Virus record (IMG/VR): IMGVR_UViG_3300009788_000078
Span: 1 to 36,550 of that record
Direction: 5' to 3' (one strand)
DNA length: 36,550 bases
DNA from: a virus
Positions within the stretch are counted from its first letter, which is position 1. Each line of letters opens with the position of its first letter. The notes beneath the pieces were generated by a model. It was not told where the DNA came from and ran no database searches. It was given only the letters and a program-made list of their open reading frames with translations. Shown piece after piece: positions 13,501-19,895 of the stretch. A program made the position numbers and the translations under genes.

Positions 13501-14321
13501 GATGATGCCTCCCTGCACTTTGGACAATAGACATCCAATGCACCAGAGGGCAAGATGTCTACATTGGCAAAGCATCCATGTTCATCACAGAGCGAATCAT
13601 AATCATCATCTGGGGAAAATAACGGAGGTTTCGATCCCTCCGCCCCATTGTCATGAACAATTTGTTTCACCTCGTGAATCGTATCGAATGGGTGTTGTAT
13701 CCCACGATGAGTATAAGGTGACGGGTCCACGGAAAAAAGAGTTGTAGGTATTACTTGAACCTCATCAAGTCGGCTAGAAAATATCGTGGTTAGGAGGGGG
13801 GAGATGAGAGATGTCCGTTTTCCCGTCTTGGGTGTGATAGTCGCCGTTTTTGTTCTATGGCTCTGTCCTTGCGCCGCGCTATCACCGACAGATTCTAAGG
13901 CCGCATAAGGCGACAGGATAACAGGACCAACCCCGGGAGGTAGTCGATTCTGTTTCCCTGTCTTGGGTTTGGCAGGTGGATCCGTTGAGTACGTTGCTTG
14001 CTGGTTTTGTGAGCAATGCATTGAACCTCCTGCCTTTGGTGTGCAAGGGAGATCCGCTCCGCAGAATGGATCATTCTCTCGACGCCCTTGCTCGTCAGTT
14101 TTTACTTTAGGACTTACACGTCTAAAGGAACGTAAGTGCGTGAATATATTTCTCAACCGTTCACGCGCGGTTGTAGGGGGTTTCGCTATGGTAGGGTTGT
14201 TCACTGAGGTCTGCTTTGCCTGACGTCCTCTATTCCTCCCGTCAGGCGTTTGAGGAGATAAGTTGAATCGTGGCCTCTCGGGCCAGTGTAAGTGATAGTG
14301 GAGGTCCATGAGTTCTTTCAT
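13497..14321 (-). CDS. Largely disordered protein with C-terminal zinc motif, 274 aa
   Basis: Most of the sequence is Pro/Thr/Lys-rich and probably disordered, with recurring short motifs (PKTGKQ, PKTGKR, PKAGG). The last 45 residues contain CDEHGC and YCPKCREASS, a likely zinc site. The ATG at 14321 overlaps the upstream stop as ATGA. Despite the low complexity, the frame is open for 274 codons and coupled at both ends, which supports it being real. The disordered body may be a flexible linker or scaffold. Confidence 0.6.
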   Translation of the reverse strand: MKELMDLHYHLHWPERPRFNLSPQTPDGRNRGRQAKQTSVNNPTIAKPPTTARERLRNIFTHLRSFRRVSPKVKTDEQGRRENDPFCGADLPCTPKAGGSMHCSQNQQATYSTDPPAKPKTGKQNRLPPGVGPVILSPYAALESVGDSAAQGQSHRTKTATITPKTGKRTSLISPLLTTIFSSRLDEVQVIPTTLFSVDPSPYTHRGIQHPFDTIHEVKQIVHDNGAEGSKPPLFSPDDDYDSLCDEHGCFANVDILPSGALDVYCPKCREASS

Positions 14322-14731
14322 GGGGAAACCTCCTGGATTGCCTTGTTCATGGCGTCAAGGGCTTTTTGTCGTCGTGTTTTTGTCATTTCTTTAAAATCAC
14401 GATATTCCTGTATTGGACCCCTGAGCAGGTTATCAAACACTGGATGATTTTCTTTTGTATCACATTCCTTGCAGATTTTGAGCGTTCGTAATTTGGAACG
14501 TGAACTTGTCACTACAGTGATCACATATGCACCATCGCAGAAATCACAACGCCCTTTGAAACAGGTTGCACAGAGGTATAACTTTCTCCGGTCGGTCATT
14601 GCAGGCGCGTGAGTGGATTTCCCACAACAAGAACAAACATAATAACTGGAACGTTTTCTTTCACCTTTTGATACTTCTATCAGTTCAGCGATAAGGTGTT
14701 TTGCCTTCCTTATTTGTAAACTCTGCAACAA
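14318..14731 (-). CDS. Double zinc-module protein, 137 aa, TTG start
   Basis: Four CxxC pairs are visible (CSCC, CATC, CDFC, CKEC), giving two treble-clef or ribbon zinc sites, flanked by helical basic ends (KTRRQKALDAMNKAIQ). TTG at 14731 is preferred over an upstream ATG at 14797 because GGAGG lies 9 bases before the TTG and the longer version would overlap the small membrane gene. A nucleic-acid or protein adaptor role is plausible. Confidence 0.65.
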   Translation of the reverse strand: MLQSLQIRKAKHLIAELIEVSKGERKRSSYYVCSCCGKSTHAPAMTDRRKLYLCATCFKGRCDFCDGAYVITVVTSSRSKLRTLKICKECDTKENHPVFDNLLRGPIQEYRDFKEMTKTRRQKALDAMNKAIQEVSP

Positions 14732-14732
14732 A

Positions 14733-14891
14733 TCACTCGCCCTCCTCTCTCTCATTTCGTAATTGTTCGTAGCGTTCATGTTTGAGAAAGATATCATAGG
14801 TTTTCTCGATCACTCGTAAGATCACCCAAAGAGTACCGAAAAGAATGAGGGTGGTTAATACCCAATCAGCAATGAATGATGCAAACTGCAA
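14733..14891 (-). CDS. Small membrane protein, 52 aa, TTG start
   Basis: TTG at 14891 has GAGGAGGGCG about 9 bases upstream, inside the previous gene. The product has one membrane helix (ADWVLTTLILFGTLWVILRVI) and a charged cytosolic-type tail ending NEREEGE. The junction before it and the junction after it are nearly the same sequence (GAGGAGGGCGAGTGA), so two unrelated proteins both end EEGE. It belongs to a run of membrane proteins from 13381 to 16379. Confidence 0.62.
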   Translation of the reverse strand: MQFASFIADWVLTTLILFGTLWVILRVIEKTYDIFLKHERYEQLRNEREEGE

Positions 14892-14892
14892 G

Positions 14893-15213
14893 TCACTCGC
14901 CCTCCTCTGGTCCCGCGGCGATCAGTTCCTTTCCGAAAGCATCAAGGTCGATTGGTGGTGTATTATCAAGTTGGGCCTCTTTCTGGAACTCGTCGCGAGA
15001 GTCCTGTTCCTGTAGGTCGTAATACTTGAGGCGTTGTGATTCTAATTTCTGTCTGAGAGATACTATCAATGCATCCTTGCTTTTACCTTCCGCCTTCAAC
15101 CTCTCGATGTGATTTGCGTAATGGCGGTTCAGGTCCTTTGCATCTTTGAGTTCTTTCGCAAGTTCACTAGGTTGTTTACCTGCATAGAATTGGGGGTATT
15201 GTCCAGCGGGCAT
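14893..15213 (-). CDS. Coiled-coil protein, 106 aa
   Basis: After a short start (MPAGQYPQFYAGKQP), the product is a long coiled coil: ELAKELKDAKDLNRHYANHIERLKAEGKSKDALIVSLRQKLESQRLKYYDLQE. An acidic tail ends GPEEGE. The ATG at 15213 overlaps the upstream stop (TAATG) with GGAGG in the upstream tail. There is no membrane segment. It may be a cytosolic partner of the neighbouring membrane proteins. Confidence 0.64.
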   Translation of the reverse strand: MPAGQYPQFYAGKQPSELAKELKDAKDLNRHYANHIERLKAEGKSKDALIVSLRQKLESQRLKYYDLQEQDSRDEFQKEAQLDNTPPIDLDAFGKELIAAGPEEGE

Positions 15214-15680
15214 TATTCGACAGCCTCCTCGTCCTTGAACAATCGCAGTAACATCCGACCTCCATAGAGAATTGAGAATATCCCTGAACTTGCGCAGACG
15301 CAGAACACCATTATTGCGAAAAACAGTCCTGCCATAGTGGATGTGGATGACGCCAAAATCAATGAAATGATTATCACAACGATACCAAGGACTATGAAAA
15401 TCACGAACAGTCCGGCGATGATCAGGATGGATGCAACGAGGACCTTAACTCCTGTCTTGGCGATGGGTCCCCAGTTGCGAGGAGTGCGTGGTTGGTTCTT
15501 GGTATCCTCATCAGGGAGATGCCATGCAAGTTCAGAAAGTGCGAAACCCACAGCGATTGCAGTTGCCACAAAGAGGATGAACTCGATATAGTTCAATGCC
15601 TTGTAGAATGCGAATAGGATCAGTACTGCGGTGAACGCCATGACTGCACCGTTGCGGTTGATTGTGAATGTGAAATTCAA
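15213..15680 (-). CDS. Polytopic membrane protein, 155 aa
   Basis: About four membrane helices: residues 11-30 (GAVMAFTAVLILFAFYKAL), 32-50 (IEFILFVATAIAVGFALSE), 78-108 (very Ile/Val-rich) and 115-140. A charged loop of about 25 residues (HLPDEDTKNQPRTPRNWG) and a short charged tail (LLRLFKDEEAVE) are also present. TTG at 15680 follows TGA with GGAGGCGG upstream. It is unrecognised. The order ectodomain protein, polytopic protein, coiled coil suggests one membrane complex. Confidence 0.7.
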   Translation of the reverse strand: MNFTFTINRNGAVMAFTAVLILFAFYKALNYIEFILFVATAIAVGFALSELAWHLPDEDTKNQPRTPRNWGPIAKTGVKVLVASILIIAGLFVIFIVLGIVVIIISLILASSTSTMAGLFFAIMVFCVCASSGIFSILYGGRMLLRLFKDEEAVE

Positions 15681-16379
15681 TCAGACCGCCTCCTGTTCGG
15701 ACTTGGTGACTATGAGGTAAGCAATGACTACCACAAAAACAAAGGTTCCCATAATAATCCAAGGCATAACCTGCCAGTTCGTAATTACCGGATCGTATTG
15801 AGTATCCGTATCGAATACAACAAAGTTGGATAATCTGAAAGTCGGCGTGAAACTTGCAGCATCTCCAAAGGGAGAACCAGGATACCTTCCCTGTCCAAAG
15901 ATCATGATATTGCAAACGTTTGTGATATTCAGTTCGATGGATGAATCAGTTTCTCCAAAGATATCAAAGGCATCGCCCGACCAACCCCCGAGGTTAGTCA
16001 ACACAGTGATCCTTTCGATGTAGAAATCCTCATAGTAGTTCGTGGACTTGGGAATCGTCAGTGTGAAATTACAGGATAGGTCGGTGCCTGACGGTTTAAG
16101 AAAGTAAAAACCCCCACCAACCAACCATGATTCATTTGATAATGTAGGTAGGATATCCACTGAATTATTACCAATGATGCTTGCCTGATACCAAGTCTGA
16201 TTGTAAAGTGTTGTATTTTGATATGCAAATGTGGACCACGAAGTCAGGATAGTCGGCGACTCGTCCAATGGTTCTTGTACTGGATTCAATACCGGATATG
16301 ATAGATATCCCACAAGGAGCAACGCCATCACACCAAATACAAGGATGGTTATCTTACGATTGAAAGTAGAATCATCCAT
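15681..16379 (-). CDS. Membrane-anchored ectodomain protein, 232 aa
   Basis: It has an N-terminal membrane helix (ITILVFGVMALLLVGYLSYPV, about 9-29) and a C-terminal one (VMPWIIMGTFVFVVVIAYLIV, about 202-222). Between them lies an extracellular beta-rich domain with several N-glycosylation sequons (NTT, NQT, NNS, NES, NFT, NIT). The tail is SEQEAV. This two-anchor layout is repeated in the right-arm proteins at 20835-22079 and 29577-33704, so it may be a minor surface or virion protein. ATG at 16379. Confidence 0.7.
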   Translation of the reverse strand: MDDSTFNRKITILVFGVMALLLVGYLSYPVLNPVQEPLDESPTILTSWSTFAYQNTTLYNQTWYQASIIGNNSVDILPTLSNESWLVGGGFYFLKPSGTDLSCNFTLTIPKSTNYYEDFYIERITVLTNLGGWSGDAFDIFGETDSSIELNITNVCNIMIFGQGRYPGSPFGDAASFTPTFRLSNFVVFDTDTQYDPVITNWQVMPWIIMGTFVFVVVIAYLIVTKSEQEAV

Positions 16380-16381
16380 TT

Positions 16382-16831
16382 TCAGACCGCCTCCTGCTCT
16401 GGGGATTTACCAACCCGTTCTTGTTCACGCCTCTCGTTCAATTCGACAAGGCGTTGTCGTCCAGTTTTGTTCTCGCCACACGCACCGCAAGAGTTGAAAA
16501 TTTCCTTGTACTTGTGGTCTGTATAGATCGTATTTTCAGGAATCTCCTTTCCTGTGACAGGACAGGGTTTTCCGGATTCGTGGCGTCTAGTGGATTCATC
16601 ATCGGGCACATTTACCAACCCGCGTTCATGCTTTGTTCCACCAGTCCCGCCTTTTCCAAGATAGGTCCATTTCTGTTTTCCATCGACCTTAACCACATGA
16701 TAGCGATAAGGTCCGCATTTGCCCACCATCTTTGTGATGATGCAGCCGCCAGTTACCAACCCCGCCTTAGTTCCGATTAGGGTTGGTAAGTCCTTGGAAG
16801 AATCGGAAACCTTCGGAACCGCTTCCACCAT
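16382..16831 (-). CDS. Hypothetical protein with Cys pairs, 149 aa
   Basis: A basic central block (KMVGKCGPYRYHVVKVDGKQKWTYLGKG) resembles short 'GPY-Y...W...Y(L/V)GK' domains seen in small archaeal and phage proteins. Downstream are CPVTGKEI and CGACGENKTGRQR (a possible zinc site), and the tail is SPEQEAV. The ATG at 16831 directly follows the preceding gene's stop. A nucleic-acid-binding role is plausible. There is no firm family assignment. Confidence 0.62.
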   Translation of the reverse strand: MVEAVPKVSDSSKDLPTLIGTKAGLVTGGCIITKMVGKCGPYRYHVVKVDGKQKWTYLGKGGTGGTKHERGLVNVPDDESTRRHESGKPCPVTGKEIPENTIYTDHKYKEIFNSCGACGENKTGRQRLVELNERREQERVGKSPEQEAV

Positions 16832-17227
16832 TCAGATCCTCTCCTTGTAGATGAGATACTTGTCACCGGTTGGCACGATATACAGGTTGTACTTTCTGAA
16901 CCAGATACCTTTCACAAGTTTAACACAGAGGGGTTTCACAAACATCCCTTCCATTTCTGCATATGCGGGCGGTTGATTATGATACCATACTGCTCTGAGG
17001 AAATCCCAAGAATGATTAACAATCAATAGATCTCTTTCAAAATCGAACTGATACTCATCAGCATTGATAACTGTGAGATGTCCACCAAAATTCGCAGGAT
17101 GCCAAGAGATTGCTTTCGTTCCTTTCAAGACGGTGTTCAGTTCCTCACACCATTTCTCGCGCTTTGTCAAAATGCGGGATGTTGGTGCGGCTCTCCCTGC
17201 CATTCCAAGTTCTGCAGGATCCGCCAT
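16832..17227 (-). CDS. Hypothetical protein, 131 aa
   Basis: A soluble protein with beta-rich segments (HLTVINADEYQFDFERDLLIVNHSWDFLRAVWYH and KPLCVKLVKGIWFRKYNLYIVPTGDKYLIYKERI). The ATG at 17227 has GGGAGTTCC about 10 bases upstream, in the end of the HNH nuclease gene. No motif is recognised. Confidence 0.62.
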   Translation of the reverse strand: MADPAELGMAGRAAPTSRILTKREKWCEELNTVLKGTKAISWHPANFGGHLTVINADEYQFDFERDLLIVNHSWDFLRAVWYHNQPPAYAEMEGMFVKPLCVKLVKGIWFRKYNLYIVPTGDKYLIYKERI

Positions 17228-17229
17228 CT

Positions 17230-17883
17230 TTAGGAACTCCCTGCAATCTCAGTTGTGTGGGCGGTTCCGAATTGCGGAAGATTACTTACAAGTAGGAACT
17301 CCTCAATAGAGTGTTCGTCTAAGGAACGTCTATGCAATATTGAATGGCATGAAATACAAAGAGGTGCCAAATACCATGATGAATCATTACATCCTTGCAT
17401 TTTATCATGGTCAATATGATGAATGGAAAGACGTTTTCCATTTCGTATCTCTGATTTTCCACATTTAGTACAACGTCCACCAAATTTATTTCTTATTGAT
17501 TCTTTGAGTGTTTCAGTGAATCGATGGCAATAAGGTTCAAAGGATTTACCTCCTTGCCAATTCGGTGAATTCTCACCGCTCATTCGTTCGCTATGTTTCC
17601 ATCCGGTTTCCGGATGTTTGCGATAATGCTCTGTTGTTGCATTTCGTAATCGTTCTATCAGTTCGGGATTTTCCGCATATAATTTATTCTTAATATCAGC
17701 CATCTTTTGACGGAGTTCCGGATTCTCAGCATATCTACGTCTTTGACTAGCGGCCATCATTGCCCGAATTTCTGGATCGTCCATAGGATTCTTTCTTTTC
17801 ATTCGCTCCGAGTGCATCTCTCGGTTTTTTGTTTGCCTAGAAGGATTACCGTCCCCTGTCCATCGTGCACACTGTCCAACCAT
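17230..17883 (-). CDS. HNH homing-type endonuclease with NUMOD3 repeats
   Basis: The 217-residue product starts with NUMOD3-like DNA-binding repeats (NPMDDPEIRAMMAASQRRR, NPELRQKMADIKNK, NPELIERLRNA, then SGENSPNWQGG). An HNH nuclease core follows: CTKCG, SIHHIDHDK and APLCISCHSILH, with paired Cys as zinc ligands and the HH...H active site. This is the layout of free-standing homing endonucleases, which cut a related allele and spread themselves. The ATG at 17883 has GGAGG 10 bases upstream. It may be a hitchhiker in the operon rather than an element function. Confidence 0.88.
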   Translation of the reverse strand: MVGQCARWTGDGNPSRQTKNREMHSERMKRKNPMDDPEIRAMMAASQRRRYAENPELRQKMADIKNKLYAENPELIERLRNATTEHYRKHPETGWKHSERMSGENSPNWQGGKSFEPYCHRFTETLKESIRNKFGGRCTKCGKSEIRNGKRLSIHHIDHDKMQGCNDSSWYLAPLCISCHSILHRRSLDEHSIEEFLLVSNLPQFGTAHTTEIAGSS

Positions 17884-17888
17884 ATTAT

Positions 17889-18149
17889 TCAGGCCTCCGA
17901 CATATTCTTGGTGTGCGATTCAGAAACAGTTCCAATCAAAGGGTCATCCTCGGCGGGAGCAGCGTCGGCCTCTTTGCCATGTTTCTGAGTTGTATCCATC
18001 ATGAACTTAGCATAACTTGGATGGTTCTTTACCCATTCCCAAGTCGCTTTTGTCATGATGCTGGAAGGGTTCTTTTCTTGAGGATCATCTTCAACAATAT
18101 ACTCAAGGATTACTAGAAGGTTATGTGGGATGTACGCACTACTCGACAT
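17889..18149 (-). CDS. First gene of the left operon, hypothetical protein, 86 aa
   Basis: The start ATG at 18149 (MSSSAYIPHNLLVILEYI) is chosen over an in-frame codon at 18179 because GTGGAGAAAG lies about 8 bases upstream and the predicted transcript starts near 18176. The product is soluble: a helical first half, a Trp-containing segment (ATWEWVKNHPSYAKFM) and an acidic disordered tail. It is the promoter-proximal gene of the 18 kb operon, so it is probably among the earliest or most abundant products. It is unrecognised. Confidence 0.65.
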   Translation of the reverse strand: MSSSAYIPHNLLVILEYIVEDDPQEKNPSSIMTKATWEWVKNHPSYAKFMMDTTQKHGKEADAAPAEDDPLIGTVSESHTKNMSEA

Positions 18150-18198
18150 TTCACTTTCTCCACTATGATTATCACACAATGATAAGTCTATACGCTCC

Positions 18199-18206
18199 TA
18201 TATAAA
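18199..18206 (-). promoter_or_regulatory. TATA box of the leftward operon
   Basis: On the minus strand this reads TTTATATA, an archaeal TATA box, preceded by an A/T-poor element. It predicts a start near 18176, about 27 bases before the ATG at 18149. The palindrome at 18216-18232 sits just upstream of it. Confidence 0.7.
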
Positions 18207-18215
18207 CCTATAGGG

Positions 18216-18232
18216 TTTTCATACAGTGAAAA
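18216..18232. promoter_or_regulatory. Operator 1, TTTTCA-N5-TGAAAA palindrome
   Basis: The sequence TTTTCATACAGTGAAAA has perfect 6-base inverted arms. It lies directly upstream of the TATA box of the leftward operon, where a bound regulator could either recruit TBP/TFB or block TFB. The second copy (18280-18296) differs only in one spacer base. Confidence 0.8.
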
Positions 18233-18258
18233 GCATAGTGTATATGCATTATAGGAAC

Positions 18259-18266
18259 TTAAAATA
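18259..18266 (+). promoter_or_regulatory. TATA box of the winged-helix regulator gene
   Basis: TTAAAATA on the plus strand. The predicted start at about 18289 falls inside operator 2 and leaves a leader of only about 11 bases before the TTG at 18300. Binding at operator 2 should therefore repress the regulator's own gene. Confidence 0.6.
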
Positions 18267-18279
18267 AACAAAACTGTCC

Positions 18280-18296
18280 TTTTCATACTGTGAAAA
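18280..18296. promoter_or_regulatory. Operator 2, TTTTCA-N5-TGAAAA palindrome
   Basis: TTTTCATACTGTGAAAA, with the same perfect arms as operator 1 and 64 bases from it. It covers the predicted transcription start of the winged-helix gene and ends 3 bases before its start codon, a classic autorepression position. Confidence 0.8.
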
Positions 18297-18299
18297 CCA

Positions 18300-18605
18300 T
18301 TGGATAGAAATCGACTATGGTGGGCGGAGATAAAAGGAACTATCGAGATATTACTCCGTTTACTTGACGGGCCAGAATACACATCAAAATTCTACAAATC
18401 CGATATTCATCATGAGGGTGTCGCTAGCGCACAAACAGTGAGTCGAATAGTCGGAGTGCTTGTCAAACTCGGCCTCATCGAACGTAACACAGAACAGATG
18501 CGCCCAAGGGTCTATCTCCATCTAACAGGGATAGGGATTGATGTGGCCCACAACCTCAAGGCGATAGAGGATATCCTTAAGGTTCAATCATCAAGTAGCC
18601 CGTAG
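18300..18605 (+). CDS. Winged-helix transcriptional regulator, 101 aa
   Basis: The product (MDRNRLWWAEIKGTIEILLRLLDGPEYTSKFYKSDIHHEGVAS...) has helix-turn-helix AQTVSRIVGVLVKLGLIER followed by a wing RPRVYLHLTGIG, as in MarR/ArsR-like archaeal regulators. It is transcribed divergently from the left operon. The two TTTTCA-N5-TGAAAA sites in the shared 120-base promoter region are its likely operators. TTG at 18300 has no Shine-Dalgarno sequence and the leader would be about 11 bases, so it is probably near-leaderless. It overlaps the convergent gene 18584-18802 by 22 bases. It is the best candidate for the lysogeny or copy-number switch. Confidence 0.8.
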   Translation: MDRNRLWWAEIKGTIEILLRLLDGPEYTSKFYKSDIHHEGVASAQTVSRIVGVLVKLGLIERNTEQMRPRVYLHLTGIGIDVAHNLKAIEDILKVQSSSSP

Positions 18606-18802
18606 CGTTCGCGTTCCGCATCAACAAGTTTCTCCTTGTCCTGTAAGTACGCCTCTCTAACATCCTTGAACAGTTCCGTCATCATTGGGCAATCCATACA
18701 CAGACGCCCTTCCAAGTTGTGGTATTTCTCTGCTTTTTCCCCCAGTAGATCCTGCATCAATGCAAGTATCTTTGTCCTTGTTGTAATGTCCTCATCTTTC
18801 AA
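18584..18802 (-). CDS. Small helical protein, 72 aa, TTG start
   Basis: A soluble helical product (MKDEDITTRTKILALMQDLLGEKAEKYHNLEGRLCMDCPMMTELFKDVREAY...) with one CxxC (CMDC). It has its own promoter: TTATATAGG on the minus strand at 18834-18842, giving a start near 18813. It converges on the regulator gene with a 22-base overlap, so the two transcripts are antisense at their ends. A partial copy of the regulator's operator lies at its start site. It may counteract or tune the regulator; this is inference. Confidence 0.65.
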   Translation of the reverse strand: MKDEDITTRTKILALMQDLLGEKAEKYHNLEGRLCMDCPMMTELFKDVREAYLQDKEKLVDAERERYGLLDD

Positions 18803-18805
18803 TTT

Positions 18806-18824
18806 GTATCACTGTAGGTATTAC
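18806..18824. promoter_or_regulatory. Degenerate operator at the promoter of the 72-aa gene
   Basis: GTATCACTGTAGGTATTAC is a partial dyad. It shares the core CACTGTA with operator 1 read on the minus strand (TTTTCACTGTATGAAAA). It covers the predicted start of the gene beginning at 18802, whose TATA box TTATATAGG is at 18834-18842. Confidence 0.45.
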
Positions 18825-18940
18825 GTGCATTGGCCTATATAACCCCCTAATTATTCCATTAATCCCGTGAAAAATAAATCAAGTATACGTAGAGACTTGA
18901 GATAAATAGAGGTTCGATCGAGTCTTGTTGGGAGATTCGC

Positions 18941-19843
18941 GTGAGAAAAGTAGTTTTTATGCTTGTTCTTTTAGTGGCGATGCTATCACTAACATCTGTA
19001 CAGGTGAGTGCACATACCCTCCAATGGGGCGTAATGCCTGAGAGCCAATTTGAGTTCACAGCACATGGGGAACGAGAGGACATTGGAATTGTGGACCTTG
19101 ACTATTCCCTCACCATCACCGCCCTGGAGTCGATCCCCGCTACGTTCGAATACGCGAATGATTTTCCAAGGACCACCGTATCTCTAAAGGACTTGGATGA
19201 TAATTCAAATCTGGACATGGGAAATGACATATCCACACTTTGCTTTGGATCATACTCTGCCATGCCATTGGGTGACTGGGATTATCTTTCACAGGTCATA
19301 GAGGATTATTCCGTATACCATGATGTTGACTGGTTCAGGGAAATGACGACCTTCGAGAATACGACACACTGGGGGTTTTCAGAGCATTCCGAACATTCCA
19401 GCGCCAGAATATACAAGACAACGATACATCTCAAAGAGAATGGCATCATGGTATATTTCAGTGGCTCCCATTGGAGTTACACAGAACAAATCATGATGGA
19501 GGATGTGACAATCAAACAGATAGTCGATTCAACGACCCCCACCACCACAACGACTACCACGACCTCGACAACCACTACATCAACTACAACCTCCACTACG
19601 ACCACTGATACCGCCGGATCCGGCACGACCTTGGCAATATCCCCTGAACTGGGTTTCGTCCTCATCCTGTTCATTGGGATAATAGGCATTGCAGCATTCG
19701 TGAAACGCGGGAAAACCCCCTCACCAGGTGAAACCCCACTACCGATTAGTCCCGATGTAAAGGTTCTGATAGTTTGTCCTTACTGTGGCGCTAGGAACGA
19801 ACAGGGGATTCTCAAGTGCCAGACCTGTCAAGCGGATATCTAA
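18941..19843 (+). CDS. Secreted, membrane-anchored protein with Thr stalk and cytosolic zinc ribbon, 300 aa
   Basis: GTG at 18941 has GGGAGA about 6 bases upstream. There is a signal peptide at residues 1-25 (VVFMLVLLVAMLSLTSVQVSA) and an ectodomain of about 170 residues with a sequon. A Thr/Ser-only stalk lies at about 195-220, and a membrane helix (PELGFVLILFIGIIGIAAFVKR) follows. After a Pro-rich linker comes a zinc ribbon (CPYCGARNEQGILKCQTC) that would lie in the cytosol. This order is typical of Asgard archaeal surface proteins. A TATA-like AAAAATAAAT at about 18867-18876 fits as promoter. It may have been acquired from the host, or serve as a surface receptor or marker. Confidence 0.78.
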   Translation: MRKVVFMLVLLVAMLSLTSVQVSAHTLQWGVMPESQFEFTAHGEREDIGIVDLDYSLTITALESIPATFEYANDFPRTTVSLKDLDDNSNLDMGNDISTLCFGSYSAMPLGDWDYLSQVIEDYSVYHDVDWFREMTTFENTTHWGFSEHSEHSSARIYKTTIHLKENGIMVYFSGSHWSYTEQIMMEDVTIKQIVDSTTPTTTTTTTTSTTTTSTTTSTTTTDTAGSGTTLAISPELGFVLILFIGIIGIAAFVKRGKTPSPGETPLPISPDVKVLIVCPYCGARNEQGILKCQTCQADI

Positions 19844-19875
19844 AAAGAAAGAATGGAAGTCAAAATTAGACTTCC
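19840..19875 (-). terminator. Hairpin terminator with conserved T-rich tail, copy 1
   Basis: The arms GGAAGTC (19855-19861) and GACTTCC (19869-19875) form a 7-bp stem. On the minus strand it is followed by a CTTTCTTTTT tail, so it would stop the surface operon ending at 19896. It also overlaps the stop of the plus gene ending at 19843. It is 32/36 identical to 34120-34155. A second small hairpin GAGGA-CAG-TCCTC lies beside it. Confidence 0.65.
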
Positions 19876-19895
19876 GAGGACAGTCCTCTCCGAAA

